This document shows positions 20,549 through 29,076 of a stretch of DNA of 64,000 nt, in pieces; the first letter of the stretch is position 1; every line of letters starts with the position of its first letter. The DNA lies in contig NZ_CP009528.1 in assembly GCF_000970025.1 (NCBI RefSeq), positions 3,645,168-3,709,167 on the forward strand, read 5' to 3'. This DNA is from Methanosarcina barkeri MS (lineage in GTDB: Archaea > Halobacteriota > Methanosarcinia > Methanosarcinales > Methanosarcinaceae). The notes beneath the pieces were generated by a model, which saw nothing but the letters and a program-made list of their open reading frames with translations, searched no databases and was not told the DNA's origin. A program made the translations under genes and the position numbers.

Positions 20549-20710
20549 AACTTATAAGGAGTTAAGAAAGAGAAGTTTATGGAGTTTGAAAGTACTTGCC
20601 AGGGAACTCAAACCCCACAAAACATGCCCTATGAGGCAGTTATCATGTTTAGCTGTGCGAATATTTAAGCTTGCCTGATTCTGCCTCCTAGGGTAATAAG
20701 GAGGATAAAT
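20549..20710 (+). promoter_or_regulatory. Promoter and conserved, structured-looking 5' leader of the C39-like peptidase
   Basis: ACTTATAAGG at 20550-20559 looks like a TATA box, putting transcription start near 20577. The leader then offers three helices: P1, 20576-20588 with 20609-20621 (TTTATGGAGTTTG/CAAACCCCACAAA, two mismatches); P2, GAGGCAG 20633-20639 with CTGCCTC 20681-20687; and P3, CCTCCT 20684-20689 with AGGAGG 20699-20704, which is the ribosome-binding site. P2 and P3 compete for the same bases. The whole leader is conserved upstream of the decayed paralogue at 62141-62306, where P3 is kept through a G-U pair. Structure and switching are inferred. Confidence 0.5.
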
Positions 20711-21946
20711 ATGAAACGTAATAGAATTGGAATAAGTATACTTGTTTTGGTAATGCTGATTGGTATGGCGTTGATACCGGCCGCAGGTGCACAGAAAGAG
20801 GATAATTATTCTGTAACTGCTGAGGAAGCTTTTAAACATGCTAATGCAAACATGATAAGTTTTATAGCAGCTAATACACCAGGCTTTGAAAATTGGACAG
20901 GGGCGTCTATTAATCCCAAACCAATTGAGCTTTATGACATAAACGGTAAAAAATTATTTTATCAATTCTCAGTATATAAAGAAAATAAATTAACAGGTAC
21001 AATCGACGTTTGTGCCGATAAAACGTTGGGACCTTCTATCTACGATATTAAATTTGATCCTAAACCTTATAAATCGGCGGAAGTCATGAAAAAATCAATA
21101 GAAATAGCCAAAAGTGAGTATTCAGATGGAAAAATTAAATCAACCAATTTGGTTGTATACAGCTATCCGAGTATAGGTGCAATGACCATAGTAAAAGACA
21201 AGACTACTGGAGTTGAACATCGGATATTTGTAGATGCATACACCCTTGAAGAGGTCGAAGATAAACCAGCAACTGAAACCGAACCTGGAGTTTGGTCAAT
21301 GTATGACCAGATTTTGAAGTCTGGAAAGGAAAACAATTTAAAAGAATGGCAAAAAAGTGATGAACTTGCCAAATCTACAGAACAAGCAGCAACTAATAAA
21401 GGAGTTAATATTAATGCTGCAGTTACTGAAGAAAATATTAAAAAACTCAGTAGTGATGCAATAGTTCTAGGTTCATTTACAGGTAAAATACTTGATATTA
21501 ACGGTATTGGGCAAGAACGAGATGTTTTTTGTGGTCCAGCATGTATTCGAATGGTTTGTAAGTACTATAATAAACCGACCCCCATTCCTACGCAAGATCA
21601 AATTTATAGGGGTGATGGACTGTGGAGTTGGAATCCTGCTTCCATATACACGTCTGGGCTCTCAGCTGGTGATATTGTAAAATGGGCTACATATCGATGG
21701 GGGAAGACGGGAACTATAGCTACTAGCTTTTCTAATAGTGTCGCTATATCAGAAATTGAAAACAATAGACCATTCTTCAGTATGATTCCAGGTCATTTTC
21801 GACTTTGTAGAGGATATATAGCTCAAAATGGGTATACATATTTGCGTCTTAATGATCCACTGCCTGTTGGTTCGACATATGGTAATGCCGGATTACTTGA
21901 ACGCACATACGGCAGTTCAGAATCTACACGCATATATGTAAGGTAA
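20711..21946 (+). CDS. Secreted C39-like (papain-fold) cysteine peptidase
   Basis: A 411-residue exported protein. Residues 1-27 form a signal peptide (basic start, ISILVLVMLIGMALIPA, then AAGAQ). Residues 30-180 look like a prodomain (FSVYKENKLTGTIDV and similar strands), as in secreted cysteine peptidases with inhibitory propeptides. Residues 245-411 form a peptidase C39-like domain with the catalytic Cys in DVFCGPACIRMVC, His in MIPGHFRLCRGY and Asp/Asn in YLRLNDPLP. There is no ABC-transporter partner, so it is not a bacteriocin exporter. Substrate unknown. Broken relatives lie at 60075 and 61579. AAGGAGG precedes the ATG, but the leader can sequester it. Confidence 0.8.
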   Translation: MKRNRIGISILVLVMLIGMALIPAAGAQKEDNYSVTAEEAFKHANANMISFIAANTPGFENWTGASINPKPIELYDINGKKLFYQFSVYKENKLTGTIDVCADKTLGPSIYDIKFDPKPYKSAEVMKKSIEIAKSEYSDGKIKSTNLVVYSYPSIGAMTIVKDKTTGVEHRIFVDAYTLEEVEDKPATETEPGVWSMYDQILKSGKENNLKEWQKSDELAKSTEQAATNKGVNINAAVTEENIKKLSSDAIVLGSFTGKILDINGIGQERDVFCGPACIRMVCKYYNKPTPIPTQDQIYRGDGLWSWNPASIYTSGLSAGDIVKWATYRWGKTGTIATSFSNSVAISEIENNRPFFSMIPGHFRLCRGYIAQNGYTYLRLNDPLPVGSTYGNAGLLERTYGSSESTRIYVR

Positions 21947-21957
21947 TAATTCCTCAG

Positions 21958-22044
21958 AGGAGTTCGATAAACTTCTGGTTTTCAACGGTTGCTTATGAAC
22001 CTATATAACAACCAGCCAAAGACTGGGGTTTATCGAAACCTCCT
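21958..22044 (+). promoter_or_regulatory. Conserved inverted repeat downstream of the C39-like gene
   Basis: AGGAGTTCGATAAAC at 21958-21972 faces GTTTATCGAAACCTCCT at 22028-22044, and an inner GGTTG/CAACC pair can extend the fold. A diverged copy (TTCGATAAA...TTTATCGAA) lies at 59991-60066, also just after a C39-like coding end. It could be a 3' UTR stability or termination element, or the edge of the duplicated unit. Confidence 0.45.
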
Positions 22045-22131
22045 TATTTATAGGGTATAGGTATAAACAAAATCCAGGAGAGAGTCGCTGATGTTGTTGC
22101 TTTTTAATGAGTCCATAAGTTGGGATTTAAA

Positions 22132-23568
22132 ATGGAAGAAATAACATATGATAAAATATATCGAGAGCATACTCTCCTAAAAATTTTTGGAATAGCTTCA
22201 CTTACGATTTTAATATTGGCTGGTGTAGCATGTACGGCTCCATTTGCATATGTGACAAATATGGGGGATTATAATCTGAGAGGTTATTATTACGATACGA
22301 ATTATAATGGTACTCTCCCGACTCCTAATGTCGCTGTAATTGACACAGCAACTAACAATGTTACAGCCAGAGTGCCTCTCGGCGATGGGTGGCCTGTAGG
22401 AGTTGCAGTCAGCCCTGCAGGAACAAAGGTATATGTGGTGGACTCACCTATGGACGTCTCCAATGTTTATGTAATTGACACGGCCACAAATATGGTTAGT
22501 GCCAAAGTGAATATCGGAAGTAGCTATCCTTCGGAAATTACAGTTAACCCTGCAGGAACAAGAATTTATGTGACGAAACAGCATGATTACACCGATATCT
22601 CTGTAATTAACACAGCGACAAACACCTTAATGGCACCGATTATTGTGGGGCCGAGTACTTACAATGTTGCATTTACACCGGATGGAAAAAAAATCTATGC
22701 TGTAAACAGTCGAAACAACACTATTTATGTAATTGATGCGGCTACAAACAAAGTTACAGCCAATGTATCTGTAGGAGACAGTCCTTATGAAGTTCTAGTC
22801 ACACCGGACGGAAAAAAGGTATACGTATCTAACTATAACAGCAGCACTGTGTCTGTAATTGACACAGCCACGGATAATGTTACAGCGACAGTGCCTGTAG
22901 GAGACTCGCCTCATCGTGTTGCAGCTACTTCTGATGGAAATAAAGTATATGTAGCTAACAACAATACTGTCTCTGTAATTGATACAGCCACGGATACTGT
23001 AATAGCCACCGTGCCTGTAGGAACTTTTTCTCGTGAAATTGTAATCAGTCCAGATGGAAGTAAGGTATATTTAGGAAACTTTTACAATAAAAGTGTCACT
23101 GTAATTAATACAAAAACAAACACCGTTACAGCCAGAGTGCCTGTAGGAGAATGGCCCATGGGAATTGCAGTCACACCGGACGGAAAAAAGGTATATGTGG
23201 CAAACGCTGACAGCGACAATGTCTCTGTAATTGACACAACCACAAATAACGTTACGGCTACTGTGAATGCAGGAATCTATCCTACCGGAGTTGTAATTGT
23301 TCCTTTTATGGATTCTAATATGACTGCACAAAGCACAGGGGCAACCTCCAATACAACTGAAGGTATAGGAGTTGAAGAACCTAACTTATCATCACCTGAA
23401 GAAAAAAAAGCCGTAAAATTCAGTGGTTCAAACAATAATAGTTTTGAGTCTGATAACGGTAATAGCCCAAGTGAAAATGACTCGAGCAAAGATAACTCTA
23501 CTCCAGGCTTTAGTTTATTGGGAGGCTTGATCTGTCTTTATGGAATGTGGAAGTTCAGGAAGAAGTAA
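22132..23568 (+). CDS. YVTN beta-propeller surface protein with PGF-CTERM sorting signal
   Basis: About 478 residues. A hydrophobic export segment near residues 20-37 is followed by about eight YVTN-family blades of roughly 42 residues, each with VSVIDTATDNVTATVPVG and a TPDGKKVYVAN-type strand. A Ser/Asn-rich linker (NNNSFESDNGNSPSENDSS) leads to TPGFSLLGGLICLYGMWKF and a basic end. That tripartite tail (PGF, hydrophobic helix, Lys/Arg) is the PGF-CTERM signal recognised by archaeosortase A, so the protein is probably processed and lipid-anchored at the cell surface. ATG 22132 is preferred over an in-frame TTG at 22120; no strong ribosome-binding site is seen. Confidence 0.85.
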   Translation: MEEITYDKIYREHTLLKIFGIASLTILILAGVACTAPFAYVTNMGDYNLRGYYYDTNYNGTLPTPNVAVIDTATNNVTARVPLGDGWPVGVAVSPAGTKVYVVDSPMDVSNVYVIDTATNMVSAKVNIGSSYPSEITVNPAGTRIYVTKQHDYTDISVINTATNTLMAPIIVGPSTYNVAFTPDGKKIYAVNSRNNTIYVIDAATNKVTANVSVGDSPYEVLVTPDGKKVYVSNYNSSTVSVIDTATDNVTATVPVGDSPHRVAATSDGNKVYVANNNTVSVIDTATDTVIATVPVGTFSREIVISPDGSKVYLGNFYNKSVTVINTKTNTVTARVPVGEWPMGIAVTPDGKKVYVANADSDNVSVIDTTTNNVTATVNAGIYPTGVVIVPFMDSNMTAQSTGATSNTTEGIGVEEPNLSSPEEKKAVKFSGSNNNSFESDNGNSPSENDSSKDNSTPGFSLLGGLICLYGMWKFRKK

Positions 23569-23762
23569 TACAGGGCTTGGAGTACCAGACCACTGAATGG
23601 CATAATGTTTTTTTGCTTCTACCTTGCTTCGCCTCTTTAGGAAAAAAGAAGGGCTAATCCCTGTCAACTTTAACAAAACAGCAAATTTAAAATTTTATAT
23701 TTCAGAGGTTAAAACAATTTTTCAACATCCTTCTTTAACCCTGAACCCCCATATTCTACCTT

Positions 23763-23915
23763 TTAATTTTTTACATAATTTACCTTGGTCAGCCAGTTGT
23801 AGTAACCTATTTTTGTAAGTATTGGGTTGCACCCTACTTTCTCGGCAACCTCGGTTGCAGTGCAGGTAGCTTCAGCCATACATTCATCTACAGCTTTTAA
23901 AAATTCATCATTCTC
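23763..23915 (-). pseudogene. Helix-turn-helix gene remnant
   Basis: The minus strand reads FENDEFLKAVDECMAEATC followed by TATEVAEKVGCNP and about 18 further residues to a TAA at 23763. The ATEVAEKVGCN segment looks like a winged-helix/HTH recognition region. There is no start codon and a stop lies just upstream, so this is a C-terminal fragment. It abuts the transposase remnant. Confidence 0.35.
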
Positions 23916-24419
23916 AAACTATTTTGCAAACCAAGAGTCGTCCTATGTTCTTGGTTTTGTTTTCTTCCACTATCTTTTTCCAGAAACTCACATACGTTTT
24001 GTTCGTCCATTTCTATCTTGGGTACATTCAGGTCTTTCATCATACTATCATTTACTTTATCGCATTGCTCAGCTACACGAGCTAACCATCGCTTTACACT
24101 AGCAGATTCTACCTCTAAAACATCGGCAATGGCTTCAATGCTCATTCCTTTCATAGACATTTTCAGAGATAAATCAATAGTTTGCTCATCTTTACGGTTT
24201 GCTCATCTTTACGAAGATCGTGATAAAAGGTACCTGTTAATCATTGAATACTTTGCCACATTGATGGCAAACATATCTTCTTGTTTTCTTTCCACGACTT
24301 ATGTAAGTTCCATTTCCAGTAATATTGCCTTGGTTAGTAAAACCATAGAGCTTGCAGTTTTTGTTCGGACAAGCAACGTCAAAGAATTGTGGTTTTGGAC
24401 CTCGTTTTCCCATAAACAT
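23897..24419 (-). pseudogene. Broken IS1-family transposase
   Basis: Reading from 24419 leftwards: a zinc-ribbon segment (VACPNKNCKLYGFTNQGN, then RYVCHQCGKVF), a frame break near 24237, then TGTFYHDLRKDEQT, a 17-bp tandem duplication (24180-24196 and 24197-24213) that shifts frame again, then an HTH segment (MSMKGMSIEAIADVLEVESA, VKRWLARVAEQ) and KIEMDE, where the catalytic domain should begin but is lost. This order matches the N-terminal part of archaeal IS1-type transposases. No terminal inverted repeats could be placed. Confidence 0.7.
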
Positions 24420-24635
24420 ATGATGTTAAAATATATAATACCAATCGGATACAAATTGACCATCTATAAATCCAGAACCAGATAAATTCCCCTGACAAAC
24501 GGAGGCCCAGCGTATTATGATACAAGAAGGTTCTCACTAGCTATTTGGATGAGTTCTCCTCTTGCATCATTTTCTTTTGTTCCTTTTATGCCTTCAATAG
24601 ATTCATTGATTAGCTAGTGTTCTGGCAACTTAATT

Positions 24636-24724
24636 ACGATACACAACGTAGACAATTTCTCATCAGCATAAAGTGATTTTATGATACACAACGTAACAGT
24701 TTCTCATCAGCATAAAATGATTTT
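24636..24724. repeat. Direct repeat of about 44 bp, two copies
   Basis: ACGATACACAACGTAGACAA with TTTCTCATCAGCATAAAGTG at 24636-24680 and a nearly identical copy at 24681-24724. It lies in a 390-bp stretch (24420-24813) without a supported gene. Confidence 0.8.
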
Positions 24725-24813
24725 GAGTTTAGTCAGGGGATTCATAATAAAATGGTTGAGATACTAGATGGCAGAATGACTCAGGAAGCAAACGTGCTTT
24801 AGCCACTGGTAGC

Positions 24814-25476
24814 TCACAGTGCTATAATGGCTCTTACAGAAAGTAGTCCAAACACCAGGAAACCTATGATATAAAACACGGTTGTTTCTATAGTCGGTTT
24901 TTCAGCATTCTCTATTTTTATTTCCTCATCCTTAGAGACGGTTTTGTTCAACTTGTTTTTTAACCAATTTAAAGTAAAAATAACTACTACCGCCATTCCT
25001 ATTATCTCAGGAATAAAAGTGCGTTCAAGACTAAAACCTTGTGACAAGTTAAGTGTAAAAGATTCTTTGAATAGCATTAATAAGAATGCGATTCCATTAG
25101 AAATGTCGTCTTTCGGAAAACTCCATCCAAGTAGAGGCCAGAATAAGGTTTTTGGAGTATTCCACATCTGATCTTCCATAAGATGGAAAAAAGAACCTGA
25201 CGCAAGGGTAATAATTACTATATCGTTTCTTTTATTATAGAAATATAAACCTATTAGGAAGAGAGTAATAGAAAATAATAATGTATGGCTTATCATGCGT
25301 CCATTTGAAATTGTTGATGCAAAGACAATCAGTCCTAATGGTTTATCTATCAAATCAGGCAGAAGAGCTCCAATAACGAGATACCTTTTGTCTATGATAG
25401 TTTTTAACTGTGGTGCAATATATGAGAATACAAAAAATATTCCAAGTGTAATACCAATATGTCCAAAGAGCAGCAT
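24814..25476 (-). CDS. YdjM/metal-dependent hydrolase-like membrane protein
   Basis: A 220-residue integral membrane protein with about five to six hydrophobic segments. The conserved polar points match the PF04307 (YdjM, LexA-binding inner-membrane hydrolase-like) family: FGHIGITLG near residue 4, GALLPDLIDKPLG near 36-48, RMISHTLLF near 60 and GSFFHLMEDQMWN near 93-105, followed by FWPLLGW. These His/Asp residues are thought to bind metal. The function in archaea is not known. The C-terminus has a charged loop (KDEEIKIENAEK) before a last membrane helix. It stands alone beside IS debris. Confidence 0.7.
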   Translation of the reverse strand: MLLFGHIGITLGIFFVFSYIAPQLKTIIDKRYLVIGALLPDLIDKPLGLIVFASTISNGRMISHTLLFSITLFLIGLYFYNKRNDIVIITLASGSFFHLMEDQMWNTPKTLFWPLLGWSFPKDDISNGIAFLLMLFKESFTLNLSQGFSLERTFIPEIIGMAVVVIFTLNWLKNKLNKTVSKDEEIKIENAEKPTIETTVFYIIGFLVFGLLSVRAIIAL

Positions 25477-25925
25477 GGTAACACAAAGAAATCCTTACTA
25501 AATATATAAAAATGTTCGCATTGAATAAAATAATCAGTTAATTATAGTCACGAGGCTAAATAATGCAACTGCTCAAATGAGATACAATGAGATTTTTGCT
25601 GCAACAATTACAGGCGTGACTATAAATGATAAAAAAATAACAGATAATACTGAGATTATTCTGAATTAATATTGTAACTATTTATCCTATCTAAAACAAC
25701 ATCATTAGCCATCTTTATTAAGAGTCAATAGACAAATTCCTGTAAATTGCTTTTTTAGGAATGGTAGCGATTGACTGTGTTTTTTCATTGGTCATAAACT
25801 ATTTCTCTGATACCTTATATTCGTTAGAATCAATATCAATAGACATATTTAGATAGGTTAAATAGTTACATAATACTTGTTATTGTGACTAAACTTACTC
25901 TATAGGATTTATTTTTTATACAGAT
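25477..25925. other. AT-rich spacer
   Basis: Between two minus-strand genes; I see no ORF, no repeat array and no clear hairpin. Confidence 0.5.
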
Positions 25926-26807
25926 TTAGTCTCTTTTTACAGCTTTCATAATCGCTGCCCCTTCCTGGCTCTCAACCTCTACTGCGAAGCCAACGTTTTC
26001 GAAAAGCTCTTGCCATCCGGCTTCCGAGAGTTGAGGCCCGTGGTGGTGGTGTTCTGCAAGCGGTTCAACTGCTATCAACAGGCCGCCATTTTTAAGCACT
26101 CTCTTGATCTCGAACAGAGCAAATTTAATGTCTTCCAGGTGGTGAAGCATTAAAAAGCAGGTAGCCACATCCATTGAACCAGCTTCAAAAGGAAGGGCAT
26201 AGGCGCTTCCGGTTTTGAATATCACATTCGACACGCCAAGGACATCAGCATTCATCTGCGACTGGCCTGTAAGAGAATCATGAAGATCAATTCCATAAAC
26301 CTTCGAATCAGGATTGTTTCTTGCAAGCTCTATGGTAAGGCTTCCAAAGCCGCTTCCGATATCGAGAATCGTTTCTCCTTTTATGTCAGGAAGCACAGAA
26401 GGAAGCACTTTTGATCGAACGCGTACCATGTGGTCTTCAGGAAACGTTGCTCTCTTTGCTTTTTCTGCATCTATTTTCATAAAAGGCAGGATAGCATAGA
26501 CTTTTGATCCGTTGATTGCCATAAGTCCTCTTACGTAAATTCTGTCAGTTTCGGTTACGATACGTTCAACAATCGAAACTCCGACATCCCTGCAAAAACG
26601 CATATTCCATTCTTCCCTGTTCTCAGGGAACTGAATATTCAGGGGAGTATGGACTATGATATAATGAGAATACTCCGGCTTGAAATAATCTGACATGGAT
26701 TCAGGTTCATTCAGGCAAATTTCACTGATACTGTCTCTGAAAAGGGAAAGAATTTGCAGAGAAGTCTCATCAGCCTCGCTTTTTACACTTCCAATTTCTC
26801 CGAACAT
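25926..26807 (-). CDS. Class I SAM-dependent methyltransferase
   Basis: A 293-residue protein with an N-terminal helical domain of about 145 residues and a C-terminal Rossmann methyltransferase domain. Motif I is ILDIGSGFGSLTIEL, motif II YGIDLHDSL, motif IV ATCFLMLHHLED, followed by EIKRVLKNGGLLIAVEP. A HHHHGPQL stretch after motif post-II is unusual and might bind metal. The substrate cannot be predicted. It is divergent from glnK, with 269 bases between starts. Confidence 0.85.
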   Translation of the reverse strand: MFGEIGSVKSEADETSLQILSLFRDSISEICLNEPESMSDYFKPEYSHYIIVHTPLNIQFPENREEWNMRFCRDVGVSIVERIVTETDRIYVRGLMAINGSKVYAILPFMKIDAEKAKRATFPEDHMVRVRSKVLPSVLPDIKGETILDIGSGFGSLTIELARNNPDSKVYGIDLHDSLTGQSQMNADVLGVSNVIFKTGSAYALPFEAGSMDVATCFLMLHHLEDIKFALFEIKRVLKNGGLLIAVEPLAEHHHHGPQLSEAGWQELFENVGFAVEVESQEGAAIMKAVKRD

Positions 26808-27030
26808 ATCTCTAAATTTGCTTTTACTAAATAAAAGCTCTCTGACAGGAATATTTGAAAACAGGAAAAGGAACTCACACCAGATAACCAGAATTCCTAT
26901 TTTTAAAATACAGTAACAAGATAGGGAATCGAAAAACTGAAAATAGATTCCTTAATTGGAGAAAGACCCAATTTACTTTAGCGTTTTTTTGGATGAGACT
27001 GCTTTAATATTCAATGGCAATATAGGCAGA

Positions 27031-27076
27031 TTTAAATATCAAGAAACCGGATACAAGATACCTATTGGTGGTCGTG
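27031..27076 (+). promoter_or_regulatory. glnK-amtB promoter
   Basis: GATTTAAATATC at 27029-27040 is a TATA-like box 37 bases before the ATG; the predicted start near 27060 leaves a short leader containing AACCGGATACAAGATACC. GGTGGT at 27067-27072 is the ribosome-binding site. No clear inverted repeat could be assigned to NrpR. Confidence 0.4.
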
Positions 27077-27421
27077 ATGAAATACATAATTGCAATGATA
27101 AGGCCGGAAAGGCTCGATGCAGTCAAACGAGAACTTCAAAAACTTGAAGTAAATAGACTGACTGTATCATCGGTTGCCGGCTATGGTGCGCAAAAGGGGC
27201 ATTTAGAAATTTACAGGGCAACTGAACACGAAGCAAATCTTCTTGAAAAAGTTAAGATTGAAATTGCAGTGGAAGATCAGTTTCTGCAATCGGTTATTGA
27301 AGCCATAAAAACCGGAGCAAAAGGCAAGGACGGTTACATCGGAAGCGGCAAGATATTTGTGCTTCCTTTAGAGAATGTAATGCGGATTCGGACAAACGAA
27401 ACCGGACCAGATGCTCTATGA
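27077..27421 (+). CDS. glnK: PII signalling protein GlnK
   Basis: A PII trimer subunit of about 114 residues that senses ATP/ADP and 2-oxoglutarate and blocks its cognate ammonium channel. Seen: MKYIIAMIRPERLDAV, GYGAQKGHLEIYR leading into the T-loop, and RIRTNETGPDAL at the end. Two departures from the textbook protein: position 51, the uridylylated Tyr of enteric GlnK, is His (RATEH), and the nucleotide-binding B-loop reads GKDGYIGSGKIFV, about two residues longer than TGKIGDGKIFV. The ATG at 27077 is preferred over GTG 27074 and TTG 27065. The gene ends 10 bases before the amtB start, a classic glnK-amtB pair. Confidence 0.95.
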   Translation: MKYIIAMIRPERLDAVKRELQKLEVNRLTVSSVAGYGAQKGHLEIYRATEHEANLLEKVKIEIAVEDQFLQSVIEAIKTGAKGKDGYIGSGKIFVLPLENVMRIRTNETGPDAL

Positions 27422-27431
27422 GGGAATGAGT

Positions 27432-28625
27432 ATGGCTATTGAAGCAGCAGACACTGTATGGGTACTAATCTCGTCTGCACTTGTATTGTTAATGCTTCCC
27501 GGACTTGCACTGTTCTATGGTGGGCTTGTCCAGCGTAAAAACGTTCTGAGCAGCATGATGCATTCATTTGTTGCGATGGGCGTCATGGCTCTGGAATGGG
27601 TATTGATAGGTTACTCGCTTGCATTTGCAGATGGCAACTGGTTTGTAGGCGGCCTTGGACATGTATTCCTGAAAGGGATAGATGTATATTCAGTGACTGG
27701 CACAATTCCGACTTATGCATATGTTGCGTTTCAGGGAATGTTTGCAATAATTACACCTGCTCTGATTTCAGGTGCAATTGTAGGACGTGTGAAGTTTAAA
27801 TCTTATATTGCATTCATTGCACTATGGGGACTTATCGTATATGCACCTGTCTGCCACTGGGTCTGGGGCGGTGGGTTCCTAACTGGGGAAGCTCTTGATT
27901 TTGCAGGCGGTACAGTTGTGCACATAACTTCAGGTATCTCCTCACTTGCAATTTTGACATACCTTGGCAAAAGACGCGGTTTTGGAGTAGATCCACTAAA
28001 ACCACATAATGTTACTTTGACGCTTCTTGGAACCGGCCTTCTCTGGTTCGGATGGTTCGGGTTTAACGCAGGTTCTTCACTTGCTGCAAACGAGATTGCA
28101 TCCCTTGCATTCATTACAACGCTTGTAGCTCCAGCAGCTGCAGGATTTGTCTGGATGGCCCTTGAATGGCATCACTTAGGGTATCCAACTGCTCTGGGAT
28201 TTGCAACAGGGATTCTAGCCGGACTTGTCGCAATAACTCCAAGTGCAGGCTTTGTCACACCAATGGCAGCAATTCCTATAGGTGCGATCACAAGTTTCGT
28301 ATGCTACAACGCTGTAGGACTCAAAGAAAGACTTGGATATGATGACTCGCTGGATGCCTTTGGAGTACATGGTGTAGGTGGAATAGTAGGTGCACTTCTA
28401 GTAGGCGTATTTGCAAGTGTAGGAGGAACTGGCCTCTTGCTTGGAAATTCCAGCCAAATGTTAATCCAGCTTCAAGGCGTTGTCGTCACAATTGTTTATG
28501 CAGCTGCCGGGACTCTCCTTATTGGATTCATACTTAACAAGACTATAGGGCTTAAAGTCAGCGAAAGTGAAGAAAACATAGGACTTGACAAAACACAGCA
28601 TGGCGAAGTTGCATATAACATTTGA
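27432..28625 (+). CDS. amtB: Ammonium transporter AmtB (paired with glnK)
   Basis: About 397 residues and eleven membrane helices of the Amt/Mep/Rh family. Family marks: GLALFYGGLVQRKN near residue 20, the twin-His pore residues in GGTVVHITSG and DAFGVHGVGGIVG, and the LLWFGWFGFNAGS block. It imports ammonium and is gated by GlnK. Several starts are possible (27411, 27426, 27432); GAGGG at 27420-27424 suits 27432 best. A start at 27411 would overlap glnK by 11 bases. Confidence 0.95.
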   Translation: MAIEAADTVWVLISSALVLLMLPGLALFYGGLVQRKNVLSSMMHSFVAMGVMALEWVLIGYSLAFADGNWFVGGLGHVFLKGIDVYSVTGTIPTYAYVAFQGMFAIITPALISGAIVGRVKFKSYIAFIALWGLIVYAPVCHWVWGGGFLTGEALDFAGGTVVHITSGISSLAILTYLGKRRGFGVDPLKPHNVTLTLLGTGLLWFGWFGFNAGSSLAANEIASLAFITTLVAPAAAGFVWMALEWHHLGYPTALGFATGILAGLVAITPSAGFVTPMAAIPIGAITSFVCYNAVGLKERLGYDDSLDAFGVHGVGGIVGALLVGVFASVGGTGLLLGNSSQMLIQLQGVVVTIVYAAAGTLLIGFILNKTIGLKVSESEENIGLDKTQHGEVAYNI

Positions 28626-29018
28626 GTACAGACTGTGAGTACAGGCAAAAATTTACTGTACTTTTTTAATTTTTCCGTGATCTTGAACATTAGGAAAAAA
28701 TCTATACAAGCATACAATCAAGAGTAAGACCCTAAAGATGAAAGTAAAGGAATGCAAAAACAAGACATGAATTCAAAAACATGATTTTTGAAGAAAACTC
28801 AGTTTCATGGATGGAGTAGTGTTTACATGAAACTGCCGTTTTCTTTTGTTATCATCCCAGATAGTTTGTCATCATCCCATACATTTTTGTTTTGAATTAC
28901 TTGTTTTCTTGCTTTTCCGCAATGATAAATCCCATCTTTAATCGTGATGATAAATCCCGTATTTAATCATGATTTCTCGCAGAATTACATGAAAATTCAA
29001 TTTTGTGTAATCTGAAAT
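28626..29018. other. Spacer between the two ammonium transporter genes
   Basis: Non-coding. It contains the hairpin at 28800-28835, a 20-bp direct repeat around TTTGTCATCATCCCA at 28852-28890 and a second pair around GATAAATCCC at 28923-28975. No glnK remnant is visible in front of the second transporter. Confidence 0.55.
28800..28835 (+). terminator. Perfect 10-bp hairpin after glnK-amtB
   Basis: CAGTTTCATG at 28800-28809 and CATGAAACTG at 28826-28835, with a 16-nt loop, followed by TTTTCTTTTG. It may mark the 3' end of the glnK-amtB transcript. Confidence 0.4.
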
Positions 29019-29076
29019 GGAAATTTATATGTACAAGAAACTAGGAAAAAGGTAAGATCTTTGAGATTTCCTAGTT
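29018..29076 (+). promoter_or_regulatory. Second amt promoter with a 10-bp inverted repeat
   Basis: GGAAATTTATATG at 29019-29031 forms a BRE/TATA, and the predicted start is near 29050. AACTAGGAAA at 29039-29048 and TTTCCTAGTT at 29067-29076 are perfect inverted repeats separated by 18 bases, lying on and just after the predicted start. This is where an archaeal repressor such as NrpR would act, and the GGAA/TTCC half-sites recall NrpR operators, but the spacing is much longer than the known six bases. Confidence 0.5.

Noticed and set aside
20711-21946. Bacteriocin-processing peptidase/ABC exporter
   Set aside because: The C39-like domain is there, but the protein has its own signal peptide, no ABC transporter domain follows, and no double-glycine precursor gene was found nearby.
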